In this document: positions 45,180 to 54,011 of the stretch, piece by piece
Layout: the number at the start of each line of letters is the position of its first letter
How positions within the stretch are numbered: position 1 is the stretch's first letter
From: Adhaeribacter aquaticus DSM 16391
GTDB taxonomy: Bacteria > Bacteroidota > Bacteroidia > Cytophagales > Hymenobacteraceae
DNA: 64,000 nt
Direction of reading: 5' to 3'
NCBI RefSeq assembly: GCF_000473365.1
Contig: NZ_KI421517.1
Location: forward strand, 2,042,745 to 2,106,744
The notes under the pieces: generated by a model
Told to the model about the DNA's origin: nothing
Seen by the model: only the letters and a program-made list of their open reading frames with translations
Databases searched by the model: none
Translations under genes and position numbers: made by a program

Positions 45180-46667
45180 TTAGCTCCAAAGTCTGTCGTG
45201 AGAACGTTTCTCGTTCCACTCTGGAGTTGGCTCGAAGTAACCTTTTGCATCTGGCATTAAGTGCTTTCTAACTTCCTCTTCGTTTAACTCAATACCTAAA
45301 CCAGGAGCATCCAATGGTACGTTAGCAAAACCTTTTTCTACCATCTTTTTAGAACCAGTCATTCTAACTAAATTCTCCCACCATGGCGTATCTACCGAAT
45401 GGTGCTCTAGTGCTAAGAAGTTTTGAGTAGCCGCAGCGCAATGTACGTTAGCCATAAAACAAACCGGCGAACCAGCAAAGTGCATTGCCATTGCAACACC
45501 ACCTTCTTCAGCCATATCACCAATTTTCTTCGTTTCTAATAAACCACCGGATGTACCCATATCCGGGTGAATAATATCAACCGCACGCTTGTCGATTAAT
45601 GGTTTGAAACCTTCTTTCAGGTAAATATCTTCACCAGTACAAGTTGGGGTTTCAATAGCATCCGTTACAGTTCTCCACTGATCTGTCATGAACCAAGGCA
45701 CCATATCTTCAACCCAAGCTAAACGGTATTTTTCCATTTTCTTAGCAAAACGGATAGAGTTGTTCACATCAAAGTGACCAAAGTGGTCAGAAGATAATGG
45801 AATTTCGTATCCTACTACATCCCGTACACTTTGTACATATTCTGCCAAGCCATCTAAACCTTTTTCAGTAATCTGAATTTGCGTGAATGGGTGTAAAGCA
45901 TTACCATAACCCATGTATTCACGAGTATCATATTGTCCTTTGGCACCATCCCAGAATTTATTGTTTACCAAAGATCCTGGTTTATCAGCAACTACGTGAA
46001 TACCTAAGTCCATTTTCAACCAGGTAAAACCTTGTTGTTCCGTACGAACTTTCATAGTTTGAGCAAACTCTTTCGGGTTTCTGGCACCAGGAGTATCTGC
46101 ATACAAACGAACTTTATCTCTGTAACGACCACCTAATAACTGCCAGGCCGGTACACCGTAAGCCTTACCACATAAATCCCAAAGGGCCATTTCCACCGCA
46201 GCAAAACCACCACCCTGACGGCCATGGTAACCAAACTGACGAATAGATTTTAAAATTTGCTCTACATTACAAGGGTTTTGGCCCAAGATGCGGCTTTTTA
46301 ACATTAAAGCATAACGCTCATCACCACCATCACGCACATCACCGTAACCATAGATACCTTGGTTGGTATCAATACGGATGATTGGCGTACGACCTACGTT
46401 ACGGATAACCGCTACACGCATGTCAGTAATTTTTAATTCAGACGGATTAGAAGCTCTATTTACTTTAGAAGTAGTTTGAGCAATGGTATCCTCAATGGTC
46501 ATACCGGCTAAGCCAGCCAATGAAATACCACCTAATGCTGTTTTTCTCAGGAAGTTCCGACGGCTATCAGAAGTCTTTGGATTATTAATTTCCGCCTGAA
46601 GCGCAGCGGCTTCTGCTGCTTCTTCCTTTTTATTAGCAGCAATAATTTGATCTAAGATACTTTTCAT
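45180..46667 (-). CDS. Array enolase 10 (group C), Tat-exported
   Basis: A 495-residue group C paralogue and the first array gene after the SusCD operon. Tat signal at Arg36-Arg37 (SRRNFLRKTALGG). Motifs: WLKMDLGI, SSDHFGHFD, WVEDM, GEDIY, HPDMGTSGG, MHFAGSP and the group C tail YFEPTPEWNEKRSHDRLWS. Its last 53 coding bases are identical to gene 8. Arginine codons are mostly CGT/AGA, like those of susC and susD. It lacks a clear CACCAC element near its start, unlike the others; its 193-bp leader instead contains the susD terminator. Confidence 0.88.
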   Translation of the reverse strand: MKSILDQIIAANKKEEAAEAAALQAEINNPKTSDSRRNFLRKTALGGISLAGLAGMTIEDTIAQTTSKVNRASNPSELKITDMRVAVIRNVGRTPIIRIDTNQGIYGYGDVRDGGDERYALMLKSRILGQNPCNVEQILKSIRQFGYHGRQGGGFAAVEMALWDLCGKAYGVPAWQLLGGRYRDKVRLYADTPGARNPKEFAQTMKVRTEQQGFTWLKMDLGIHVVADKPGSLVNNKFWDGAKGQYDTREYMGYGNALHPFTQIQITEKGLDGLAEYVQSVRDVVGYEIPLSSDHFGHFDVNNSIRFAKKMEKYRLAWVEDMVPWFMTDQWRTVTDAIETPTCTGEDIYLKEGFKPLIDKRAVDIIHPDMGTSGGLLETKKIGDMAEEGGVAMAMHFAGSPVCFMANVHCAAATQNFLALEHHSVDTPWWENLVRMTGSKKMVEKGFANVPLDAPGLGIELNEEEVRKHLMPDAKGYFEPTPEWNEKRSHDRLWS

Positions 46668-46775
46668 TTGTATTATTTAATCGGTGTTTGTTTGTAAAAC
46701 TTTTCAAGGGCTAGGGCATTACTAAACTTGTGGTTTAAATAATTTGGGGTGAACCTTAGCAACATTTCAAAAAAA

Positions 46776-46816
46776 TAGCTTTATCCATCCAAAGCTTAAT
46801 TAGACGGATAAAGCTA
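46776..46816 (-). terminator. Terminator after susD-like gene
   Basis: Stem TAGCTTTATCC with GGATAAAGCTA (11 bp) and a 19-nt loop, 45 nt beyond the susD-like stop. Confidence 0.65.
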
Positions 46817-46860
46817 CTAAATATTAAGTTATGTTTATATAAAACTTCAACTTAAAATAA

Positions 46861-48453
46861 TTATTTATCCCAAAAAATACGGGTTCCTAAAGTATTTGCT
46901 CCCATACGGGCTACTGCAGCCTGTACATTAGCAGCATTTACAGAAACTTCTCTGTTTGGATAAGGTAACCGGCGAATAAAACCAGTAGCACCAACTGAAG
47001 GATCTTGCCCTGGATAGTTGATTGGTTGTAAACGTGGGAACTCCGTTCTGCGGAAGTTAGACCATGCTTCTGACCAGTTACGGAAAGAGGCAACCCAGTA
47101 CTGGGTGTTGATTTGCTCTAACGCTTTTGCAGGATCAGTACTAAAAAGCACACCTACCCGCTGAATAGGATCAGAACTGGTAGGATTACCTGGCTGTGCC
47201 AGATAAGCTACTATTTCCGCTTCAGGTATCTGAGGAATAACAGTAGTGTTATATAATCTCAACTGATTGATGTGTGCTCTGATACCAGTTTCATAATGCG
47301 TTTTAGCCTGGGCAAGGCCACCTGCAATTATACCTCTAGCAGCTGCATCTGCTAATAATAACTGCGTTTGCGCATAAGTTACTAAAAACTCTGGAGTGCT
47401 CTGTTCTAATACCGTATTACGTCTAAAATAAGAGTATTCGTTAAGAGAACCACGGAACCCTGGAGCAGTACGAATAGTAACATCAGAATAACCATAAGGA
47501 AGACCAAACTGATCAGCCAAATTCGTATTAATAGTACCACCGTTTGGATCACCCGGAGCAGAGTATCTTACAAAAATATACGGAGCACGCGGATCGTTAT
47601 GCGCTTTCATGAAGTTAACGAAAGGCTCACCAGCAAAGAAGTTAGCCCGTTCGGTGGCTAAAAGCTGCTGGGTAGTGGCATGTACATAAGCCGGAGCATT
47701 GTACCGTACCATCGCATTATCATCGTTAGAAGTCATTAATCCTCCAGGACCTGCCATAGCCTTAGCCACAGCCGCTTTTGCCGTTGCTGAATTATTCCCT
47801 TCAACATCAGTATACCGCATACCGGCGCGCAATAATAGGGAGTTACCCAGTTTTTGCCATCTAGGGATATTGCCATTATAGAAAATATCGCCACCAGTTA
47901 CCGTTGGTTTAGAAGCATCCAAAGCTTTTGTAGCTTCTTCTAATTCCTTTAAGATATCGGCATAAATTTCAGCTTGTGGATCGTATTTCGGCAGGTAATT
48001 ATTTTCTAAGAATGCTTTACCGGCATCAAAGTATGGCACATCACCATAAGTATCAACCAATACCATGAAGTTATAAGCCTTTAGAATCCGGGCCATATTG
48101 TAAATATTACTTTGAGCAGGATTGCTCGCTGTATTATTTAAAATAATAGTTAGGTTCCGGATAGGTCCCTGATAAACCTGCTCAAAAGTAGTTCTGGTGT
48201 TAACATCGTTCAGGATGTTGTGATTACCACCTTCCAGAATACCTGTATATGGCGTATTTACCTGCTGAATAATTTCACCTTCGTAGTGGTGAGTTGTTCT
48301 GGCTGAACCAAACTGGGCACTGTTTAAAAGATACGCTGGGTCCAGGCTCGTCGCCTGGTTTGGATTAGTATTTATTTGCTCAAAATCCTTATCGCAGCTG
48401 CTCGCGCCTATTAAAAGCGCGACCAGTGCCATGGATAAATATTTCTTCTTCAT
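46861..48453 (-). CDS. SusD/RagB-like outer-membrane lipoprotein
   Basis: A 530-residue surface lipoprotein that caps a SusC-type TonB-dependent pore and captures substrate. The signal ends in a lipobox with Cys20 (LIGASSCDKDF). The INTNPNQATSLDPAYLLNSAQFG segment and the helical TPR-like body with a LRAGMRYTDVEG stretch match the SusD-like_2 subgroup. It follows susC by 23 nt, so the two form an operon. No polysaccharide-degrading enzyme is encoded nearby, so the ligand may be a small or acidic compound and not a classic polysaccharide. Confidence 0.93.
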   Translation of the reverse strand: MKKKYLSMALVALLIGASSCDKDFEQINTNPNQATSLDPAYLLNSAQFGSARTTHHYEGEIIQQVNTPYTGILEGGNHNILNDVNTRTTFEQVYQGPIRNLTIILNNTASNPAQSNIYNMARILKAYNFMVLVDTYGDVPYFDAGKAFLENNYLPKYDPQAEIYADILKELEEATKALDASKPTVTGGDIFYNGNIPRWQKLGNSLLLRAGMRYTDVEGNNSATAKAAVAKAMAGPGGLMTSNDDNAMVRYNAPAYVHATTQQLLATERANFFAGEPFVNFMKAHNDPRAPYIFVRYSAPGDPNGGTINTNLADQFGLPYGYSDVTIRTAPGFRGSLNEYSYFRRNTVLEQSTPEFLVTYAQTQLLLADAAARGIIAGGLAQAKTHYETGIRAHINQLRLYNTTVIPQIPEAEIVAYLAQPGNPTSSDPIQRVGVLFSTDPAKALEQINTQYWVASFRNWSEAWSNFRRTEFPRLQPINYPGQDPSVGATGFIRRLPYPNREVSVNAANVQAAVARMGANTLGTRIFWDK

Positions 48454-48476
48454 ATAAAATCTAAAAATAAATAAAA

Positions 48477-51400
48477 TTAAAGTTTAATGTTAACATTTAA
48501 TCCGTAGCTACGAGTAGTAGGAAGCGCATGAGCCTCTAAACCAGCAAATCTGTCAGAAGTAGAGTATTGCGTTTCTGGATCTAAGTTGTCAACATATTTC
48601 TTTATCATTAAAACGTTGTTTACAAACGCATTCACATTTAAACCTTTGATGAATGATTTGTTAACAAAACGAGAAAAATCGTATCCAAGAGACAATGTTC
48701 TCCAACGAACAAAGCTAGCGTTGTATACAAATGGCGTTGCCACACTGGTACTACGGTAGTTGTTGTAGAAATCCTGAGCTGGTACAGCAGTTGTGTTCGG
48801 AGAACCATCAGCGTTTACACCATCAAATACTACACCACCTTCACGACCAACTAATGACATTTTGTGTAATCCGTGACGAGTAAAGTTGAAGTTAGAGTTA
48901 GAGATCAGTTTATGACCTGCTTTAAAATCAACCTGAGCAAATAAACGGATTCCTTTGTAAGTTACAGTGTTTAACCAACCACCTGTATGAACAGGAACAG
49001 CACTACCATAAGTTACCATGTTACCTTGTAAGAACCGACCAGAAGCAGTTAATATTCTGCCTTGCGCATCACGTCTGAAGTCGAAACCACGCAGCGAGTT
49101 TAAAGGCTGACCAACTTCCTGAGAAACTACGCCAATGAATTCACCGCTTTCCATATCAAAACGTTGCTGACCAGCAGCTAGTTCCAATACTTTACTTCTG
49201 TTGATAGTATAGTTGAAAGCACTATTCCAGGTCAGGTTTTCAGTACGAACCGGCTCTAAACTTAATAAGGCTTCAATACCTTGGTTTCTTAATCTACCAA
49301 CGTTAACTTTTGTCTGGCCATAACCTGAGGCATGAGAAATATCTACGTTCAGAATTTCGTCAACTGTGTTTTTACGATAAACAGTGAAGTCTAAGTTAAC
49401 ACGGTTATCTAATGTTCTTAACTCTAAACCTGCTTCTAATTCTTTAACGCTAAGTGGTCTTAAATTAGGGTTCGGGCTTACACCACTAGATACGTTACCA
49501 ATAGCATAGTTAAAACCACCAACAGATAGTGGGTTAGGGTTAATGTTGTAGAATAATGCGTTCTGATAAGGATCGGTAGCACCACCCACTTCAGCGTAAG
49601 CAACCCGTACTTTACCATAATTTACCCAAGCAGGCAAGGTAGAGAAGGCTTGGCTAAACACAAAGCTGGTACTGATTGATGGATACAGGTAGCTGTTAGA
49701 CTTAGGATTCAAGGTAGAGAACCAGTCATTACGGCCTGTTAAGTTCAAGAACAAATAGTTGTTGAACGAGAAGTCAACTGTTCCAAACAGGGAGTTAACC
49801 CGGTTTTGAGAATAGAAGTAGTTCGGGTTTTTAACCTGACCATTGTTTATGTGGTATAGATCACGAACGTAGAAGTTAGTTACGCTGGTACCTAATCTGG
49901 AGTTTTTGATATCCATTGAGTTACCACCCAAGGTAAAGTCAATACCAAATTTCCCAAATTCACGATTACCACCAACTAAAAAGTCTAAGTTACGCTCCCG
50001 GAAGGTAGATACACTTTCGTAGTAGTCACCGTTAAAGCCAGTTGGCGCCACGGATAAGAAAGCAGTACCAGTAGGACGGTTAAAGTTGTAAGGGTTGGTA
50101 AAATAATCTTGCCCTACACGACCTTGTACATATAACCAAGGTAATACCTGGTAACGAATAGAAGCATTACCAAATATCCGGTCACGACGAGAATTTTCAA
50201 AACGCTTGTTAATTGTCCAGTATGGATTCGAACGGTTTGTAAAACGAGAAGGGAAAATCTCGTTGCCGTTTTCATCCTGATAAGCAGCCTCTAACCAAGA
50301 AACATCCGTGTGGTTAGATAAGTTATACAGGGTTTGGTTAATGTTAAAATCCTGCTGAGAAACAATTGGAGGATTATGGTTTAGCTCATTAGAATAGTTT
50401 GCATTTAACTGGGCAGAAAGTTTTTCTGTTAGGTTATAAGTTAAACCAAAGTTCAAAATTTTCTTATGAAAATCAGAATTTGGAATTATGTTGTTAGCAT
50501 CGGTATTAGCAAAAGATAAACGGAAATTACCTTTTTCACTACCACCAGATAAGGCAACAGAGTTAGTCCAGGTTGTACCAGTTCTGTAGAAATCCTTAAC
50601 TCTGTCTCTGTTTGGACTGTATGGGTGCATTTGTCCGTCGTGGCCAATTACTGGCTGACCATCAAATTTCTCACCAAAGCTCCACTGACCAGTACCAGTA
50701 GAAGCACCACGAGCAGCGTTAGGTCCACCTTGCAAAACTTGCGGACGTCTGCCGTTTTCACCACCACCATACTCATATTGGAAATCAGTGTAATCTAAAG
50801 CCTGATCAGCAATGAAGTTTGAAGTTACTTCAACACCAATACCGGTCTGGCCTTTACCTGATTTTGTAGTAATGATGATTGCACCGTTAGCAGCCCGGAA
50901 ACCATAAAGCGCAGCCGCAGCAGCACCTTTCAGCACGGTCATCGACTCAATATCATCCGGGTTAATGCTTTGCAAACCATCACCAGTATCAGTTCTGGCT
51001 TCACCGGCAGCACCTGTACCGGCACCATTAGCAGAACCACCAGCGCTGTTATTAATAGGCACACCGTTTACAATAATTAACGGGGAGTTATTACCACCGA
51101 AAGAAGCCTGACCACGGATACGGATTTTTGAAGATCCACCAGCACCAGTTGGAGCAGCTTGTACTTGTACACCAGCTACTTTACCTACTAAGCTATTACC
51201 AACGTTGTTTGTACGGGTTTGCGTTAAGTTTTCAGTACTTACAGTAGCCGTAGAATAACCCAGTTTACGGGCTTCTCTTTTAATACCAAAAGCGGTAACT
51301 ACTACTTCTTCTAATGCTTTCGCGTCATCAGCCAATGTAATATTTACCGTACCAGCACCAGAAAAAGCTCTTTCCATGGTGGTAAAACCAATGTAAGAGA

Positions 51401-51707
51401 ATACTAAAGTACCAGCTCTTTCAGGAACATTTAAAGTATAGTTACCATCTGCATCGGTAGCCGTACCTGTAGTTGTTCCCTTTACTAAAACAGTAACACC
51501 CGGCAATCCCTCGCCTTTGCTAGAGACAACTCTACCGGTGATACGCCAGTCTAAGAAGCGGTTTGAACTTACGAATTTTGCAGAGCTGTTATTAGACACA
51601 TAGTTCGCTCCTGCATTACCAGCAACTGAATCAGTAGCAATGGTAATACCAGAGAGCAACGACATACCCAAAACAGCTTTTTGCAGTCTTGAAGTAATTT
51701 TTTGCAT
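48477..51707 (-). CDS. SusC/RagA-family TonB-linked outer-membrane transporter
   Basis: A 1076-residue TonB-dependent pore. Order: signal peptide (about 1-29), carboxypeptidase-regulatory-like domain (about 57-135, with GRVVSSKGEGLPGVTVLVKG and DADGNYTLNVP), plug domain (about 150-285, with IRGQASFGGNNSPLIIVNG and DIESMTVLKGAAAAALYG) and a 22-strand barrel ending in an aromatic-poor LNVNIKL tail. It imports ligands captured by the SusD partner using proton-motive force. There is no adjacent sigma/anti-sigma pair. Codon choice (CGT, GGT) suggests strong expression. Confidence 0.95.
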   Translation of the reverse strand: MQKITSRLQKAVLGMSLLSGITIATDSVAGNAGANYVSNNSSAKFVSSNRFLDWRITGRVVSSKGEGLPGVTVLVKGTTTGTATDADGNYTLNVPERAGTLVFSYIGFTTMERAFSGAGTVNITLADDAKALEEVVVTAFGIKREARKLGYSTATVSTENLTQTRTNNVGNSLVGKVAGVQVQAAPTGAGGSSKIRIRGQASFGGNNSPLIIVNGVPINNSAGGSANGAGTGAAGEARTDTGDGLQSINPDDIESMTVLKGAAAAALYGFRAANGAIIITTKSGKGQTGIGVEVTSNFIADQALDYTDFQYEYGGGENGRRPQVLQGGPNAARGASTGTGQWSFGEKFDGQPVIGHDGQMHPYSPNRDRVKDFYRTGTTWTNSVALSGGSEKGNFRLSFANTDANNIIPNSDFHKKILNFGLTYNLTEKLSAQLNANYSNELNHNPPIVSQQDFNINQTLYNLSNHTDVSWLEAAYQDENGNEIFPSRFTNRSNPYWTINKRFENSRRDRIFGNASIRYQVLPWLYVQGRVGQDYFTNPYNFNRPTGTAFLSVAPTGFNGDYYESVSTFRERNLDFLVGGNREFGKFGIDFTLGGNSMDIKNSRLGTSVTNFYVRDLYHINNGQVKNPNYFYSQNRVNSLFGTVDFSFNNYLFLNLTGRNDWFSTLNPKSNSYLYPSISTSFVFSQAFSTLPAWVNYGKVRVAYAEVGGATDPYQNALFYNINPNPLSVGGFNYAIGNVSSGVSPNPNLRPLSVKELEAGLELRTLDNRVNLDFTVYRKNTVDEILNVDISHASGYGQTKVNVGRLRNQGIEALLSLEPVRTENLTWNSAFNYTINRSKVLELAAGQQRFDMESGEFIGVVSQEVGQPLNSLRGFDFRRDAQGRILTASGRFLQGNMVTYGSAVPVHTGGWLNTVTYKGIRLFAQVDFKAGHKLISNSNFNFTRHGLHKMSLVGREGGVVFDGVNADGSPNTTAVPAQDFYNNYRSTSVATPFVYNASFVRWRTLSLGYDFSRFVNKSFIKGLNVNAFVNNVLMIKKYVDNLDPETQYSTSDRFAGLEAHALPTTRSYGLNVNIKL

Positions 51708-51750
51708 TGGGGCTAATTTGTTAAGGTTAATTAATTGTGTTTGGTAATAA

Positions 51751-51769
51751 ATGAAGCTTTGCGCTTCAT
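51751..51769. promoter_or_regulatory. Palindrome in the susC leader
   Basis: ATGAAGC and GCTTCAT (7 bp each) separated by TTTGC lie 44 nt before the susC ATG and directly downstream of the -7-like TATATTTA. It could be an operator or a leader hairpin. Confidence 0.35.
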
Positions 51770-52213
51770 AAATATAGTTTGCCCCTAAAAAAAAACCTAA
51801 ACTTACTTTTTATTTATTGTAAATTTTTTAATAAATATAACATTTACACCTTTTGATTAAATGAAAAACAAGTAAAAAGGTATATGCTTTCAAATTTATC
51901 AATTATTATCTTTTTGTTAAATTTTTTACACTTACACAACAATTTTTTCAATTTTACTCATTCTTATTAGTATAGTTTTAACTAATCAGGGTGATTTAGC
52001 AATTTTTTTTCAATAAAAATCTTTTCTTAAATCTCACAAAATCAAGAAACTATAATTGCAGATTAATATTCCACTGGTATTAAAACAGGAGTTCTCAACA
52101 TAAATATATTTATAAATATTGTTGAATATTTACTAATAATCAAACGATTTGTACAGTATTTTTAAATGATCATCAATTTTAAAAGGTGTATGTAAATTTT
52201 TATATTTAGCCTC

Positions 52214-52266
52214 AAACTAAAAAAGCTGTAAATCAAGTATTAACTTAATTTACAGCTTTCCTAGTT
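52214..52266 (-). terminator. Terminator after ALDH gene 1
   Basis: Core stem AAAGCTGTAAAT with ATTTACAGCTTT (12 bp), extended by AAACTA/TAGTTT outside, 55 nt beyond the stop. Confidence 0.7.
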
Positions 52267-52320
52267 TGAATACTACCTGCTCTTGTTCCAGCCAATCAGG
52301 CAAAAACGGCAACTTAAAAA

Positions 52321-53892
52321 TTAGATACTTTCTTTGGTAAACTGCCCATCTACCATGCGCCAGATATTTAACGGATTGTCGTTTTGTAAAGCTGCTGGCA
52401 GCGCTTTAGCCGGAAAATCCTGGTAACATACCGGACGAGCAAATCTATATATAGCCAACGTACCTACAGACGTAGAACGGGAATCTGAAGTAGCCGGGAA
52501 TGGTCCACCGTGTACCATGGCATGACTAACTTCAACCCCGGTAGGGTAACCGTTAAATAAAATACGGCCTACTTTCCGCTCCAGTATCTGTACCAATTCG
52601 GCATACTCTTCTAAATCCTCGGCGGTAGCATGAATCGTTGCCGTTAAATGGCCATGTAAATTACGGGCAAATTCCAGAACCTGGTCTTTATCGGATGCTG
52701 TAACTGCTAAGCTGGATGGCCCAAATACTTCTTCCGCTAATTCCGGATTACCCAAAATAGTTTCGGCGGAAGCTTGTAACAAATGTGCCACACCGCCACA
52801 AGTACCTGCGGCTGCAGCTCCTTGAGCTAACACTTTTACGCCTTCTACTTTTTGCAAACGTTGCAAACCCGAGTCATAAGCTTGTTTTATACCTGGTGTC
52901 AGCATTGTACCCGCCGTGGAAGCCTCGAAATGCTTACTCGCTTTTTGCAGGAAGCTGCTTGAAATATCTGAATCTAGTGTAACTACTAAACCTGGATTAG
53001 TACAGAACTGACCTACACCTAAAGTAACGGAAGCAGCCAACCCTTGGGCAATAGCATCTTCTCTTTCTTTTAAAGCACGAGGCAAAATAAATACTGGGTT
53101 AGTACTACCCATTTCCGCATAAACCGGAATAGGTTCCGGACGAGCAGCAGCAGCAGCAAAAATAGCTGTTCCCCCTCTCGTAGAACCCGTAAAACCAATA
53201 GCTTTTATTAATGGATGTGTAACAATAGCCATTCCTACCTCTACAGAAGTACCATGCACAAAAGACAATGTTCCGTCTGGCATACCAGCGGCTTTAGCTG
53301 CTTTTATGATGGCATTGCCTACCATTTCAGATGTTCCTGGATGGGCCGGATGCGCTTTTACCACTACTGTACAACCAGCCGCTAAAGCCGAAGCGGTATC
53401 GCCGCCTGCTACTGAAAAAGCAAAAGGGAAATTACTGGCACCAAACACACCTACCGGCCCTAATGGAATTTGCATTTGCCGTAAATCAGGCTTTGGCAAT
53501 GGCTGACGATCAGGTTGTGCTTTATCAATACGGGCATTTACCCACGATCCTTCTCTCACAATCTCAGCAAATAAACGCAATTGATTTACGGTCCTACCCC
53601 GCTCACCCTGTAAGCGCGGTAAAGGCAAACCTGTTTCCTGGGAACATATATTTAGCAAATCATCACCCAAAGCCATGATCTCCTCACCTATTCTTTCTAA
53701 AAAGGCTGCGCGTTCTTCGCTGGTTTTTAATCGGTAAGTAGTAAAAGCTTCTTCGGCTTTTCTTACTGCTGCATCTACTTCTTCTGGTGTAGATTCGGTA
53801 AATACTGTTTCCAACGCTTCTCCCGTAGCCGGGTTAACCCCAGTAAATGTGCGTCGTGCAGCACTTGAACTATTATTTTCTTTAACTTCCAT
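52321..53892 (-). CDS. Alpha-ketoglutarate-semialdehyde-type aldehyde dehydrogenase 1
   Basis: A 523-residue cytoplasmic NAD(P)-dependent aldehyde dehydrogenase. Catalytic Cys297 lies in GVGQFCTNPG and Glu260 in YAEMGSTNP; the cofactor loop is GFTGSTRGG. The QFCTNPG form is typical of 2,5-dioxopentanoate (alpha-ketoglutarate semialdehyde) dehydrogenases. Next to an FAH-family dehydratase and sugar-acid dehydratases this fits the last step of a Weimberg-type pathway. Its last 207 bp are identical to ALDH gene 2, while the middle has diverged, suggesting gene conversion. A terminator after ALDH gene 2 separates their transcripts. Confidence 0.88.
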   Translation of the reverse strand: MEVKENNSSSAARRTFTGVNPATGEALETVFTESTPEEVDAAVRKAEEAFTTYRLKTSEERAAFLERIGEEIMALGDDLLNICSQETGLPLPRLQGERGRTVNQLRLFAEIVREGSWVNARIDKAQPDRQPLPKPDLRQMQIPLGPVGVFGASNFPFAFSVAGGDTASALAAGCTVVVKAHPAHPGTSEMVGNAIIKAAKAAGMPDGTLSFVHGTSVEVGMAIVTHPLIKAIGFTGSTRGGTAIFAAAAARPEPIPVYAEMGSTNPVFILPRALKEREDAIAQGLAASVTLGVGQFCTNPGLVVTLDSDISSSFLQKASKHFEASTAGTMLTPGIKQAYDSGLQRLQKVEGVKVLAQGAAAAGTCGGVAHLLQASAETILGNPELAEEVFGPSSLAVTASDKDQVLEFARNLHGHLTATIHATAEDLEEYAELVQILERKVGRILFNGYPTGVEVSHAMVHGGPFPATSDSRSTSVGTLAIYRFARPVCYQDFPAKALPAALQNDNPLNIWRMVDGQFTKESI

Positions 53893-53973
53893 AAATTAAA
53901 TTTTAGGTACTAATTTATATTTATTAAATTAATCAAGTCCTTTTGATTCAGGGCCTTCAAAGTTACAATAAAA

Positions 53974-54003
53974 AATAATGGCCTTTTAGTAAAGGCCATT
54001 ATT
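53974..54003. terminator. Terminator after ALDH gene 2
   Basis: A perfect 13-bp stem (53974-53986 with 53991-54003), TAGT loop and a following T-rich tract on the minus strand, 8 nt beyond the stop. Confidence 0.82.
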
Positions 54004-54011
54004 CTTAATAT

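Larger units (their letters stand above)
51708..52320. other. AT-rich upstream region of the susCD operon
   Basis: A 613-bp gene-free stretch. The susC-proximal 80 bp hold a -7-like box (minus-strand TATATTTA at 51776-51769) and a palindrome (51751-51769). The ALDH-proximal end holds a terminator (52214-52266). The middle is very AT-rich and I see no gene in it. Confidence 0.7.

Noticed and set aside
26282-46667. Large DNA repeats as a mobile element or integron-like cassette array
   Set aside because: Repeats are explained by paralogous coding sequences; there is no transposase, integrase, attC-like site or target-site duplication.
26241-46816. CRISPR-like regularly spaced hairpins
   Set aside because: Hairpin sequences differ from one another and lie at gene ends; they are terminators, not direct repeats with spacers.
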